DNA of 64,000 nucleotides. Origin: Combretum micranthum. Its lineage: Eukaryota > Streptophyta > Magnoliopsida > Myrtales > Combretaceae. Under the pieces are notes generated by a model, which was not told where the DNA came from, searched no databases, and saw only the letters and a list, made by a program, of their open reading frames with translations. A program made the translations under genes and the position numbers. The DNA lies in contig JAMXBD010000066.1 of assembly GCA_024138025.1 (NCBI GenBank), forward strand, positions 124,001 through 188,000. The letters are read 5' to 3'. Shown here in pieces: positions 47,790-59,769 of the stretch. Numbering within the stretch: position 1 is the stretch's first letter; every line of letters starts with the position of its first letter.

Positions 47790-50740
47790 GTCTCTAAATC
47801 ATAAATAAATTTATTATTTGGTACATAAATATTCAACAAATAATAAAATCCTTTGTCACATATACATTATAGAAACTCAAAATATTATTGAAGGAAAATA
47901 AAAACACCCTCTCTCTTTCATTCTAAACCGTAATCCATGCAGCAAATCCACCTATTTTCTCTTTTCCAAACATAACAAGTTCCATGCATAAAGTACCAAA
48001 GTACTATGACAGATTCATCATAACCTTACATCTTGTAGCCATCAAGAATAGTGCAAAGGATAAGCTTTGCACACCTCCATTTTATAAAGGATTGCACATA
48101 ATCCTTTCTACCATTTTGAAATCCAAAAATAAAGCCAACATCAACTCACTTCTCTATCATAAAAAAGCTACTTTTACTAAACTTTTACAATTCTCTCTCT
48201 TGTCTCTGTCTCCCCTTCCCTCCCCCACCACCCCCGCTTCTAGTAAACAAAAAAAATCACTTTTACCAACATAAAGATACCATCTTTTTGCCATAAAAGA
48301 AGTAAGTTTTAGGACAAAAAGATTAACAAGGTGCTCAACACTAAGGTAAGCTAGAGTAACCCTTAAAAGTTCTCAACTTTTAAGTTGATGATATTAGTCA
48401 TACTAAATTTTTATCCTCTCTTCTTCCTTATAGGATCAGATCTCCTTATAATAAGGGGGATTGATACCTTATAAGTCCTCAAAAGTCAAGGTAATCTCAA
48501 AAAACGTTACTGTCAGTGGCTTTTATAGGTTGAAAAGTAGATGAAATATTAGGTACGTTGATGTAGGGTTTGATTTTTCTCTTGGTGTCACAAAAAGGAG
48601 TTATATTTCTTACAATATATCATATTTGGGAGTCATAAATCAAGTTACGATCGGATCTTTTCCTTTTAGAGCTAATAATGTCATTTTTCTTTTTATTGAA
48701 AAAAAGTGATAAGATTAGGGCAAAAACCCCTCCAGAGGAAAATATAAAGAAGAAGGCAAAAACATTCCCCCTACAGCTTTGAAGTACATAAATAATCAAT
48801 AAGAACAAAATAAAAAGCACAAATAAGGAAGAAGATTTAGGAGATGAATAGATGTATATACCTTCATCTTTGATTTTGATGCTTAGAAAGATGATTAATG
48901 AACTAAATACCTGTGTTTATAAAGGGATAAAGTTAATTGAGATCCTGTTATTTTGTTGGATCTTTTGAGTAATTTTTGCTTTAAAATTCTTAATTAAACA
49001 ATTAGGGTAAAAGGTGATTTATTTAGATAAGTTCTGTGATTTTAATAGAAGTAACTTTAGCATAGCTAGTGAGAGTGATTGAATTTTTAAAGTGCTGAGG
49101 TGATTTGAACTTAATTGATATGATCAAATTTCCATTTATGATTTATCATCCTATTTAAAAAGTCTTGCCTGCACGTGCTAAATTGATATTTACTTGAGGA
49201 CAAACAAAGACTTAAGTGTTTTCTATTCTATCCATAGGAATTTATGCTTAATCTAATACATTTTTGGATAAATTCATTTGAATCTTATGCTTTTATTGTC
49301 TAAATATTGTTTTTTAGGTCCTACAATCAAAAGAAGAGGAAACAAAGTGTTTTTATCACATTTTGGAGCAAAAAAAAAAATAAATGTGCCAAGTAGAACT
49401 TGGTTGAGCCTTGCAAAAGATCCATCGAGGGCAAAACAACTAGGCAAAATAAGGAAAAATGACCTATTGTATCCTACATCGAGCCCTTGACATGACCCTC
49501 GACATCTGTATTGAGGTGATCGAGCCTTGGACTTCATGATACAGCTTCTATCGTGCCATAATGTCGAGCATTGGATCAACTTGCGATTGTACCTAGACAA
49601 AAATCACATCTTTGAGGAGAAAAGCACAGCTTAGGTTGAGTACAATAATGGAGCCCTCGATAAACTTGATTTATCCCTCAGTTGAATTTGGATAAGAACT
49701 TGAGCTTCTTAACAGAAGGCCATAGCTTAGGTCGAGCCCTGACATCCATGCGACATTCGAGCGCTCGATCTATCAATTGAAAAGTGACTTTATGAGCTGG
49801 CAATCCAATGTATGTGTGAAAATAAAGAACGAATTCAATTATAAAGAATCTACCTCGTTAGCGAACAAAATCGTTATGATTTCTATGTTTGGCCCTATAA
49901 ATAAACATGTAGAGGCATGCGATAGAGAGGGGTATCATAATCATCATATGTAGAATATTTTGTAACAAATTTCTAACATAGAATAGAGAAAGAAATCTTG
50001 GGCAAAAGAACTGTTTTTTCTTTCTTTATAAATCTCGAAATTTTTTAGATAAATTCATGACGTTTGTTTTTTGCAAGACTCTGTGCTTAATTTGTAATTT
50101 CACCTTTAATTCCATATTATTTCTTTATAATTTGTGCTTAATGTCTGCATCCATAGAGAAAAAATCATTTTAACTTAGGGTTTTTGAATCCAAGACTTGA
50201 TTCATGTGATTTCAAAGTGTTTTAATGGTTATCACTGGGTATTTGTAATTAGTAGCTAAAACTTAAATTTGTGGGTCTAAATGCATGATGCACCTTTTAG
50301 ATTTATGTTTAATTTCAACTAAATAGATTGAGAAATCATTCTTTTGAATAGATCTGGACTAATGATGGAGTTTCTCATAATCACCTTAAAAGAGGGATGG
50401 TGAAACTTTCTATCGCTTATTTTTAAAATTCACTAAGTTGATTTTAAAACAAAAGGTTCTTAAACTTTATGCGAATCTAGATTGCTGATAACTTGTGAAG
50501 ACATTTTGGTGGTCTGGTCTAGGTCTAGAGTTACTAACTTAGAGAGAGTCTTTAACTTACTCTAGTGAATTTGATAGCGCAAATATACTAGTAAACAACT
50601 CTATGAGTTTGTCTAGAATCACATGATAAGGACCCACTTAGCAATCCCTAAGGCTTTTTCTTACATTAATAAGCTTGTCTTACAATTTGCCTTGAAAACA
50701 TGTGTCATTCATTAACCCTAGCATAACTTCTGTTTTCATT
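47790..50740. other. Intergenic, part repeat-like
   Basis: No gene is supported. The part at 49300-49770 repeats TCGAGCCCT/CCTCGA-type words, as some plant LTRs do, and 50000-50700 reads like a retroelement leader. I found neither TG...CA ends nor a target duplication, so it stays unassigned. Confidence 0.4.
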
Positions 50741-50749
50741 ATACTATTC

Positions 50750-53700
50750 TAAATTTTTCTTTGACTAGATAATAGATGAAAAGTAAGTACGATAGATGCC
50801 AACAATCCCTTGGAATATGACCTAATATTTTCTATACTACTTCCGTAGGTGCATTTGGCTAATGTTGGTAGTTGTGACCGAAGTTGAATAAAACTTATTA
50901 GCTTTATAAATTTTTGAAAAGCTTTAACTTCGTGTTCTAAATGTTTTAAAAACCCAATGAATTGACGAACCAAAAACCTATTATCTACCAGCTGGTTGAT
51001 CCAAGGTAGTGAGAAATAGTCTTTTTAGGCATGCCCTGCTTAGGTCGGTATAATCCATACACATCTACTACTTCCCATTGGGCTTCTTGACCAACACCAC
51101 ATTGGCCAGCCAAGTTGGGTATTTTTCTTCGTTGATAAATCAAGCTTGACGAAGCTTTTGAACTTCTGCTTCAATAACGGCTTGTCTTTCTAGGGTGAAT
51201 TGTATGATCTTTTGACGGACCGACCTCTAGGTTTTGCTAATGTTTAACTGATGAGTGATCATGTCTGGGTTGATACCTGGCATGTCAGAGGGCGACCATG
51301 TGAAAACATCTTTAATTACTCATAAGAACGCTATCAAACTTTCCCTTAAGTCGTGGGAGATCAATGTCCCAAATTTTGTATTGTGCTCTAGACTATCATC
51401 TAAGGTGACCTCCTTGGTGTGATCGGTGGGTTTACCACAGCACTCGGACTGATATTACGGTTTAGTATCTACAATGCACACATAATCTCCTTTCAATGAT
51501 TTGAGGTATAACTTTCTGGATTGTTCTTGGTTTCCTTGGCATACTTCTATCCCACTGGGGTGAGGAACTTGGCCTTAAGATAGGGTTATGAGATGATCAT
51601 GTCGAATATTAATTGTGTAGCGCTTCTTAATATGGCATTTTATGTGGACCAATAGTTAACCACGGGGAAGTCTATCTGATGTGTAGCATAACATTCCCCT
51701 TATTCTAGCTTGAGAGGTAAGATGATGATTCCCTGAAGCCGAATAGTTGGTTATCAAGACCATACAACTCGTGATCATATGGTGTTAATTTTGGTCAGAA
51801 CTCATGTTTCATCTATTCGTAGGCCTGATTAAAGAGGATGCTAGCACTGCTCCCTATATCGACTAACATTGTTTTAACTTTCCATCCCCATATGCCAGCT
51901 GAGATGACCAAAGTGTCTTGATGAGGAGTTTGAACCCCTTTGAAGTCCTCGTCGCTAAAGGAGATGGTGGTACCGACCTTCGCTCTTTTAGGCTATAGGT
52001 TCATCACTTGTTGTGATTCACTTAGGCCTGATTGCAGTCCTGCTTTAGTTGAGGTCAGGGGTCCACCTATGATAGTATTGATCCCTTTGTGGCATTCTCG
52101 AGTGATCCAGGGCTGGTCCAAGTTGTCTTGAGCATCTACCCCTTTCTCCTTTTCGTCGGTCTTACGCTTTTAGGTGGGTGGTTCAAGTTTGATATCATGG
52201 TCTATATATTGCTTAAGTCAGCTACGTCGTATGATGTCTTCGATGGCGCCCTTGAGTTGCCAAAATTTTTTTTACAATGTTCATAGTCACGGTGAAACTT
52301 ACAATATTCTCTCAAATTCTTTTTACTTGAGTTGGGCTCCATTGGAGGAGGTAGTGGTAGGAGCCTTTGGTTTCTTACTTCAAGAAACACATCATGCACA
52401 TGTAGTTTTTAATAGGTAAACTAATCATATATTGGGAAGAGATTTCTCTTGTCACCGTCTCAATGACTCGGGTATGTCAGCTCGATTATTGAAGTCGCAG
52501 TGATCCTTCAGGTGCCCCTTGTCTCGATGCTTGTTCAGTTCAGCTTGAGTGGGCTGACCTTTACCTAGCCTCTTTCCTAGCATTTCTAGTGTCTTCTTGC
52601 TGAATGTATTTATGTGCCTTCTCCTTTACTTACGCAAGCAGGTGAGTTGGCATTTTCAGATTGAGTTAAAGAATAAGCTATCCGCAAGGACTTCTTATTT
52701 GATGGCTTCAAGGGCTATACACTGATTTATATTCGAAACTTTCGGACATGATTTATTGAATCTTGTTAAGTAATCTCCAGAGGGTTTGCCTTGACTTTGT
52801 CGTATAGTGTAGAGGTACGAGTCTTTCCAGCGACTTGCTCATCATGAAGTGAGCCACAAAAGGTCGCTAAGTTGGTTGAATGAACTAATCGTATTTTGTT
52901 TGAGTTTATTGAACCAAACTCGAGTTGCATCCCACAATATGGTAGGAAAGGTCTTGCACCAAATTGCTTCCGAGAAGTTATGTATTGTCATGGTGGATTG
53001 GAATAGGCAATGTGATCTTTAGGGTTGGTGGTTCCATCATATGACTCTAAGTTCGAGAGTCGAGCTCTGGTTAAGAGTACTTCTGACTAGATTTTGATCG
53101 TAAAGGGTGTTTTTCTTGTGATTATCTTTGTTGTAAATCCATCCTAAAGCTTTCTTTGATGGTTGAAAATCTCTTCATCATATTTTTGATCTTTTCAAGG
53201 CACGTTATTTTTCTAAATTCGATCGAGTCTCCTTTGTAAGGAGTGTTGGTGCATGGTCCTCGTAAGCTCAAGTTGAGCCAGGGCTTGCATGATCTACCTT
53301 TGGCATATTCCATTGTCTACTGGTGTCTCAAGGAAGTTTTAGATTGGTATTAGGATGTTGTGCGCTCTCGTGAGGTGCTGTGGATGGCTCTTGCTGGGCT
53401 TAGAGGCATTGGGTCTTCGGAATAAATTTGAGCCAGCCTCAAGCATGATCATTCTTTACTGGAGGCACTAGATTGTGGTGGTGTTGCGGTACCCCAGTGG
53501 TCCCTTTTGGGTGATCCTCTATCAAATTTAGATGGTGGAGAGATGCTCCATTGTGCACTGGAAGTTTGTTCTTCAAATGTAGGTTCCTTAACCCTTTAAA
53601 CTTTGTGATTCTTGCTCGCATGAGGGCATCAAAAGTTCATTTTCAATATTCTTATGCATGAGTTGCCTGTACGAGTTCTCGAGCTCCAGGATAAGCCTTG

Positions 53701-53976
53701 GGTCTAGGAAACCTACGACGATTGTAGTGGTCGTTGGTTCAAGGTGGTAGCTTGAGAGCTCCATCGTCTACTAAAGCTGTTGTTTGTTGAATGATAGTTG
53801 GGTCAAGCTGGTTTGTACTTTGTTAGGGTCTCGGCATGGTGGTTATCAGGAGTTACTTTTCATTTGATATAGGTTTTCTTTTTCATTGAGAATGTTGGAG
53901 TTTATAAGTGGTTTTTGCGAAGAAGATGATCCGAAGGAGAAAAAGGAAGGAATAATTTCCTATAGACGGCACCACA
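50750..53976 (-). mobile_element. Decayed Ty3/gypsy internal region (gag, protease, RT, RNase H)
   Basis: On the minus strand, from right to left, come several fragments. The first are gag (about 53620-52200, including an EYCKFHRDYEH motif before a lost zinc knuckle). Next is a retropepsin-type LVDIGSSASILF (about 51840-51880). Then comes a reverse transcriptase start (YPTWLANVVLVKKPNGK, about 51050-51130, followed by two stops). Last is a remnant of the end of RNase H (50750-50973, SSIENIRS). Most of the RT, the integrase and the left LTR are gone. The gag and RT wording fits Tat-type plant gypsy elements. It is non-functional. Confidence 0.78.
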
Positions 53977-54665
53977 TGTTGTGCGAGTTGATTTACCTAG
54001 TAGAGATAGGCTCTCACAAACACAAAAAAGTAGTTAGAGGTGCGTGCGGGGGGGGCGGGGGGGAGGGGGGGTTGCTTGGCATAGCCACTCTGATGCTTAA
54101 GTTAGTCCATAGGTCCTTCCTTACCCAAAGAATATTCACTTTTGTAAAAGAGAAGTTGGCTTGCTTTATCCCTAGAAGGAAGGGATATTTATAGTTCTTA
54201 GGACCATACCAAAATGGGTCCATTATATTTTTCCAGCTAGGGCTAATCTCTATCTAATAGCTAATTTGGCAACTGAGGTGATGAGGGTGCCTGAACCAGA
54301 GAGTTGTAGTTGCATGGAGTGTAGTCAAACTGTTATGTCCACTCCAGTCCCGAAGTAGTACTCACTCGAGTGTCTTTGTGGTTGTTGTGTTTGGGCAGAT
54401 TGTGGAGATTACTCATTTAACAAGCTTAACCTTGTGGAAGCAGCTAAAGGATAGCCTTGATGAATCATTTCGAGTTCAAGTTCCCGGGGAGGTTATCACT
54501 GTCCTCCATGATTGGCGACTTCGATGGTACCTTGGGTTTCCTTATTGGGTCAAAACCTAAGGCGTCGTCTTTAGTGGACCCTTCTTGGGTCGGCGAGACT
54601 GTTGTTCCTTGAGCCTCATGGTCCGGGGGATTGAGTAAGTTGTGGCCTATATTCTACTGTTAACA
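53977..54665 (-). mobile_element. 5' LTR of the decayed gypsy element
   Basis: The segment has matching TGTT...AACA ends. Next to it on the gag side, the minus strand reads TGTGGTGCCGTCTATAGG, like the primer-site region of Tat-type elements. Length is 689 bp. A G-rich run sits at 54046-54070. Boundaries are inferred from termini and position because the partner LTR is missing. Confidence 0.6.
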
Positions 54666-54669
54666 CATG

Positions 54670-55173
54670 GAATCGCCATTTTTTTTAAGTTAATACTTAA
54701 GAAAATAAATAAATGAATTTTGGTTTTTAATAAGATAATTTTAAACTCAAAATAATAACTGAGTTTAAGAGTATTAAAGTATTTAACCAATTTTTTAAAA
54801 AATTTGTTTAGGATGCATACTTATTTATATACAAACATATCCAACATTAATTTAATGTGTTAGTAATATGAGATTACAAAATACTCTAAAGGCTAAAGAG
54901 AATGTTATAAAAGAAAAAATAGTTCACATTATTAAGAAACGAGATTTTATTTTTAGAAGAAGTTTATATAAATTAAATTATATATGCCTTTAATTTATAT
55001 TTTTTTTGTTGTATTGTTGAATATGCAATAAATTTCACTTTTAATAAAAAATAGTTTAAAAATTAATGATCATATTATTAATATTATTTTTTAAAATTTT
55101 TCTCTAATTTTTTAATGGAACTGACCGAAACTACTGATTCTAGGTTAAAGAACCACCCATGAATCATTAAACT
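54670..55173. other. Intergenic stretch
   Basis: AT-rich, with nothing recognised. Confidence 0.5.
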
Positions 55174-55181
55174 TTAGTTCC

Positions 55182-56023
55182 TAGAGCTGGGCAAGTGGGT
55201 TAATGGGCCAACCCGGCCCGGCCCATGCAGGCTGGTGGGTTAAACGGACCAACAAATTTTAACCCACTTTAATAAACAGGCCAAAATTTATAACCCTACC
55301 CAATCCATACGGGTTGGTGGGTTAAATGGGCCAGCTCACTAACTTGACTCATTTAAAATTTAACAAAAGAACAATATTATACTAATAGTCTTATAATTTA
55401 ACGTCATCTCTCATGATTTTTCAAGTGAAAAATACTAATATTGGATATACCCCATTCCAACGAAAAATATATATTATATTTGCTTGGGTTGAAAACTTGT
55501 TCATTGGACCATGAGAACTTGCTTGGAAATTTGACTTGCTGGGCCTATTCTACTGCTTGGTCTCATTACTTGATGCATGGATTTACGGAATGGCTGGCAT
55601 GAACTTTTCATTTTATGGGCTGGGCGGCTTCTTCTGCTCTTTTTTTCGGCCGACTTCTTCTGCTCTTCAATTGGTGGATTTCGATGTTGCTTGTTATTTT
55701 CTTACTTTTCATCTTATGGACGTGGTTATTCTAGTTGTTGGTGTGGTGTGGTGCCTGTGAGCTGTCGTGTCTCTCCACAGACAAGTCACTGTACTCTCTA
55801 GGTTTCAATTTTCAAATTTAAGTTTAAAACCTATTTTAATCTTTAAAAAAAAAAAAGTGGGCCAACCCGGCCCGTTGCAGGTTAACCCCGCTTTAACCAT
55901 GGGTTAAACGGGCTGGGTTTTTTTGGCCCACTTTTAAAAGGGTTGAAAAAAAATCAACCCTAACCTTTTAAAAGTGGGTTAAATGGGCCAACCTACGGGT
56001 TATGACCCATTTGTCCAGCTCTA
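55182..56023. mobile_element. Non-autonomous hAT-like element, 842 bp
   Basis: The ends are inverted repeats: TAGAGCTGGGCAAGTGGGT on the left, and the complement of TAGAGCTGGACAAATGGGT on the right. The flanks TTAGTTCC (55174-55181) and GTAGTTCC (56024-56031) match at 7 of 8 bases, an 8-bp duplication as hAT elements make. The subterminal parts are packed with GGGTTAAA, GGGCCAACCC and CGGCCCG words. The middle (about 55360-55800) is unrelated, unique-looking sequence without a transposase. Confidence 0.82.
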
Positions 56024-56031
56024 GTAGTTCC

Positions 56032-57060
56032 CCAATTGGTTTTGGAACTGGCTATCGGTCCAGTTTTGATTTAGTTCTTGGTTCTGAACCAAACTATGCC
56101 TATATGTCTAGTGACATCAGTTGTGAACCATAAACTCAAAGTTGAAAGAGGTGTTGATATTAAGAAAAAATAGGTAGAAAGTGTATTAACATTTAAGTAT
56201 TAACGTTTATAGTGATTAAGAAGAGGAACAAACGTTTGAGCAAATGAGTTAAATAAGGTATAAATGGTTAACTGTCATTAACACTGTTTAAATATCTTGA
56301 TCAAATTTCACATGTCACAAAAAGCATCAAAGAAGGAGAAGTTATTTGATGAGTCCCTAGTTCTTGATAATCTCCTTGAGAATTTCTTTCGGTTTATGCA
56401 ATCATCAGGGGCATTCATGGATAAATTTGGATTGTGAAACTATCATGAGCTTAATTCATTATTTTATAAGAGTTCATTATTTTAGAGAGAGAGCTTAGAT
56501 AGAGAAAGTGAGTTTAGAGAGAGAAATTGGCCAAAGAAAAAAATGAAGTTAGAGTGAGGAGTCTAAATGTGTGTTCTAGGAAAATAATCTAGTTGGAGAA
56601 ATGAGAAAATGGATATTATGTGGATGTCTAAAGGTAGGAGAAGTTAGATTGCGATAGTAATTATGTCTTATTTGTCTTATTTTATAAAATTGATTTTTAA
56701 ATGATGTTTATAACCTTAATGTGTAATAATAATGAGCCATAATTAGAAAAGCCCAATAACATGATTACGAGTACGAATTCTTCAGTCTCCACATGTTGCC
56801 ACATTTGACTCAAGTACCCTCGGTGCTAAGATTGGATCTCAGTCTCATGTCTTTGTTTAACTGCAACCGACAACTTTTTTTCCTTCACAACGTCGCAACA
56901 TTCCAAACACAACATTGCAATGCGAATACATTAGAATTAGATTTTTCACACTACTCTTCTTCTACTCTTATTTTATTTTACTAAACTTCCCACTTGCTCC
57001 ACCCTTCGAAATCTCACTCCTCTCTCCTCTCAAATACACACACACGCATACACAAGGTGG
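56032..57060. other. Intergenic stretch and upstream region of the methyltransferase gene
   Basis: No gene is seen to about 56.8 kb. From about 56.95 kb on, CT- and CA-rich sequence (TCTCCTCTC, CACACACACGCA) is probably the 5' leader of the methyltransferase gene. Confidence 0.5.
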
Positions 57061-57085
57061 TGTCTTCAAGTCTTTACAAGATCCA

Positions 57086-58347
57086 ATGGGTTCTGTCTCT
57101 CTGAAAATAGGAGATGGAACAGCCAGATTCAAAAGAGCAACAATCTATTCTTCTTTCCTTAACATCCTCATGCTTTTATCAGTAGTTGCCACTAATATCT
57201 TTGCTCTGTATGCCTTCACTTGTTCCTCCTCCTCATCAAAACCACACCTTTTCCAGCACCCTCACAGGAACATCTCCTTAATCTCTGAACAAGTCTCTCT
57301 TATCCTCAAAGAAATCGATTCTTCCCAAAGGAAGCTTGCCAAGATGGAAAAAGAGCTTCTGGGTTATGAAAGTATTGATCTTTCAAGACCCAATATAGCA
57401 GATGAGCTTAAACTCTTCTTAAAGCAGCATCCTTTACCTTTGGGTAAAGATTCAAGGACTGGGATCACTGAAATGGTTTCATCTGTTGGTCATTTGTGTG
57501 AAAAGTCTTCTGATTTGTTGACTCAATACATGGGTTATAAAGTTTCAGGTCAGTGCCCCGATGACTGGAGCTTAGGACAGAAGCTGATTTTGAGAGGATG
57601 CGAGCCTTTACCTAGGAGGAGATGCTTTGCAAAGACTATTCCTAAAGTGGGTATCGTTTCTTTTCCCAATTCGCTTTGGAAATCTGTTAGTGATAAGATT
57701 GTTAGTTGGAGTGGTCTTGGATGTAAAGGTTTTGGATGTGTTAATAATAAGAAGTCTACTAGGGAATGTGCTGCTTGTTTTAATTTGACTAATGGTATTG
57801 AGAATCAAAAGTTTGTTAAGGCGAGAGGGAAGAATGATTTCCTCATGGATGATGTTTTGGCTTTAGGTGGTGGTGGGATTAGGATAGGGTTTGATATTGG
57901 AGGTGGGTCGGTACTTTTGCTGCTTGGATGGCTGAAAAGAATGTGACAATCGTGACGAGCACCTTGAATATCGATGCCCCGTTTAATGAATTCATTGCTG
58001 CTAGGGGGCTGTTCCCTTTGTACATGAGTTTGGATCATAGGTTTCCTTTCTATGATAATGTGTTTGATATTATCCGTGCATCTAGTGGACTGGATGTTGG
58101 GGGTAAGCCTGAGAAGTTTGAGTTCCTGATGTTTGATCTAGATAGGATTTTAAGGGCAGGGGGGTTGTTTTGGTTGGACAACTTTTATTGTGCTAATGAA
58201 GAGAAGAAGAGGGCTTTGACTCGGATTATTGAGCGTTTTGGGTACAAAAAGCTGAAATGGGTTGTGGGAGAGAAGGTAGATGCATCTGGTTCGAGCAAGC
58301 CTGAGGTTTACTTGTCTGCTGTTCTACAGAAGCCAGTAAGGGTTTAA
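57086..58347 (+). CDS. Membrane-anchored SAM-dependent methyltransferase-like protein
   Basis: A single exon, about 420 residues if the frame is mended. The start MGSVSLKIGDGTARF and the following hydrophobic span (about residues 20-45) are typical of the plant family I know as At3g27230/At5g40830, putative type II membrane proteins of the secretory system. A coiled segment follows (LILKEIDSSQRKLAKMEKELLGY), then a Cys-rich part (CPDDW, CEPLPRRRC, CKGFGC, CAACF). Next comes the SAM-binding domain (IRIGFDIGGGS), then NIDAPFNEFIAARG, FPFYDNVFDII, and LDRILRAGGLFWLDNFYC. The substrate is unknown. One base is missing at 57910-57912, in a GG that should be GGG, right inside the glycine-rich SAM motif; as written the protein ends at residue 286 with an unrelated tail. 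Upstream in-frame ATGs are ignored because homologues begin MGSVS. Confidence 0.9.
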
Positions 58348-59540
58348 TGTATATCTACCATAGATAGAGGTAATGATGATGTTTCTATTTATATCTTTCG
58401 AAAGGTGCAATTGTGCAAGCCATTCAAATTCTCATGGAATTGATTTATTTAGGGAATAAGGTGCAATTTTTTTTTTTTTTTTTTCTTTCCTCAATGCCAA
58501 GTCTGAAGTGGAGGAGAATAGCTGTTTATGGTATAGAAACTGTTATATCTCATTTTGTACTCTAGGAATGTATTAATTTTCTAAGTTAAACGAAGTCTAG
58601 GATTCAAACATAATAATCTTGATATATCAAGGCTATTGCCATTCTTTGGTGTTTTTCTCTACCTTCAAATGCAGTTATTTGTGAGCATGTTAAATGCCTT
58701 CTATTTAAAGCAGAAGCATATAGTTCATTCTACTCAATTGATTGGTATTATGGTGTACTTACTGCTCATTATTTAATTGTTATTGCAATTCTATTATTGT
58801 ATGGAATAGCAATTCCACAATGAATTCCTATTACACAAAACATTAAATAGACATTCTTTATTCAAACCTATGAATGCAAATTCAATGTTGGAACTGTCTT
58901 TTTTTCAAAATATCACAATTTAAATAAAAAATTAATAAAGAAAAATCTTATGACAGCTCTATTTCATTTAGTAGTAATAGGAATTTCATCACCGCATTAT
59001 TCATTAGTGAAGCGAATGAGCCATTCATCTTCTGCACAGGATTTTACTTGGAAGAATATACCTTTCCGAGAGATTGATTGCATTTTTTTTTTAAAAAGTT
59101 TAAATTTTCATTTGCTCTTTTGTGAATACCTTTTCCTTTATATACTCTTACCCATAGATCTATTTGGATAGGTTGGAGGGTAAAATTGTTTAAAGGCTTT
59201 TCTTCTGCCAAAAATCGTTCTTTGGTAATTTCCTAGAATCTTGTCCACCCTGTTAGTACTTATTTGCTGTTCACTTGGACAACAATATTGTTATTAATAA
59301 ATATGACAGAAAAATATCCAGTGTGGAGTGCTTGTGTTAAATGGAAAGATTTCAGCTAATAAAGAAACTTATCCTAAAGACTGGTTAGTGTTATGCAGAC
59401 CATAATGTAGCACAAAATTACCTGCCTAATGGCCATGCCCCTCTGCTAACCAAAATGTGAAAAATAAAAAGAAAGGAAACTGATCTCCATAAATAACTTC
59501 TATGGCCCTGTGTCGGATCATCCAGCTATCATCTAACCGT
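58348..59540. other. 3' flank of the methyltransferase gene and intergenic DNA
   Basis: The first few hundred bases are probably 3' UTR, including a T run of about 18 near 58470-58488. I recognise no gene after that. Confidence 0.5.
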
Positions 59541-59547
59541 TCTTACA

Positions 59548-59765
59548 CCATTTTGATCATTTACGATCTGTCAGTTTCATATCCATCGGGTTCAAGTTTG
59601 TTGATGAATTTCTTTTGGAATTGGATCCTTTCTCTCTGCTTGTTCCTTCATCTATATCATTTTGATTATTCACAATCTGTCAGTTTCATAGCCATTGAGC
59701 TCAAGTTTGTGGATGAATTACTTTTGGGATTGGATGCTTTTTCTCTGCTTCTTGCTTCATATGTT
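59548..59765. repeat. 109-bp tandem duplication
   Basis: Two copies, TTTTGATCATTTACGATCTG at 59551 and TTTTGATTATTCACAATCTG at 59660, stay similar through GTTTGTTGATGAATT and TCTCTGCTT. The copies are moderately diverged. Confidence 0.85.
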
Positions 59766-59769
59766 GCTA

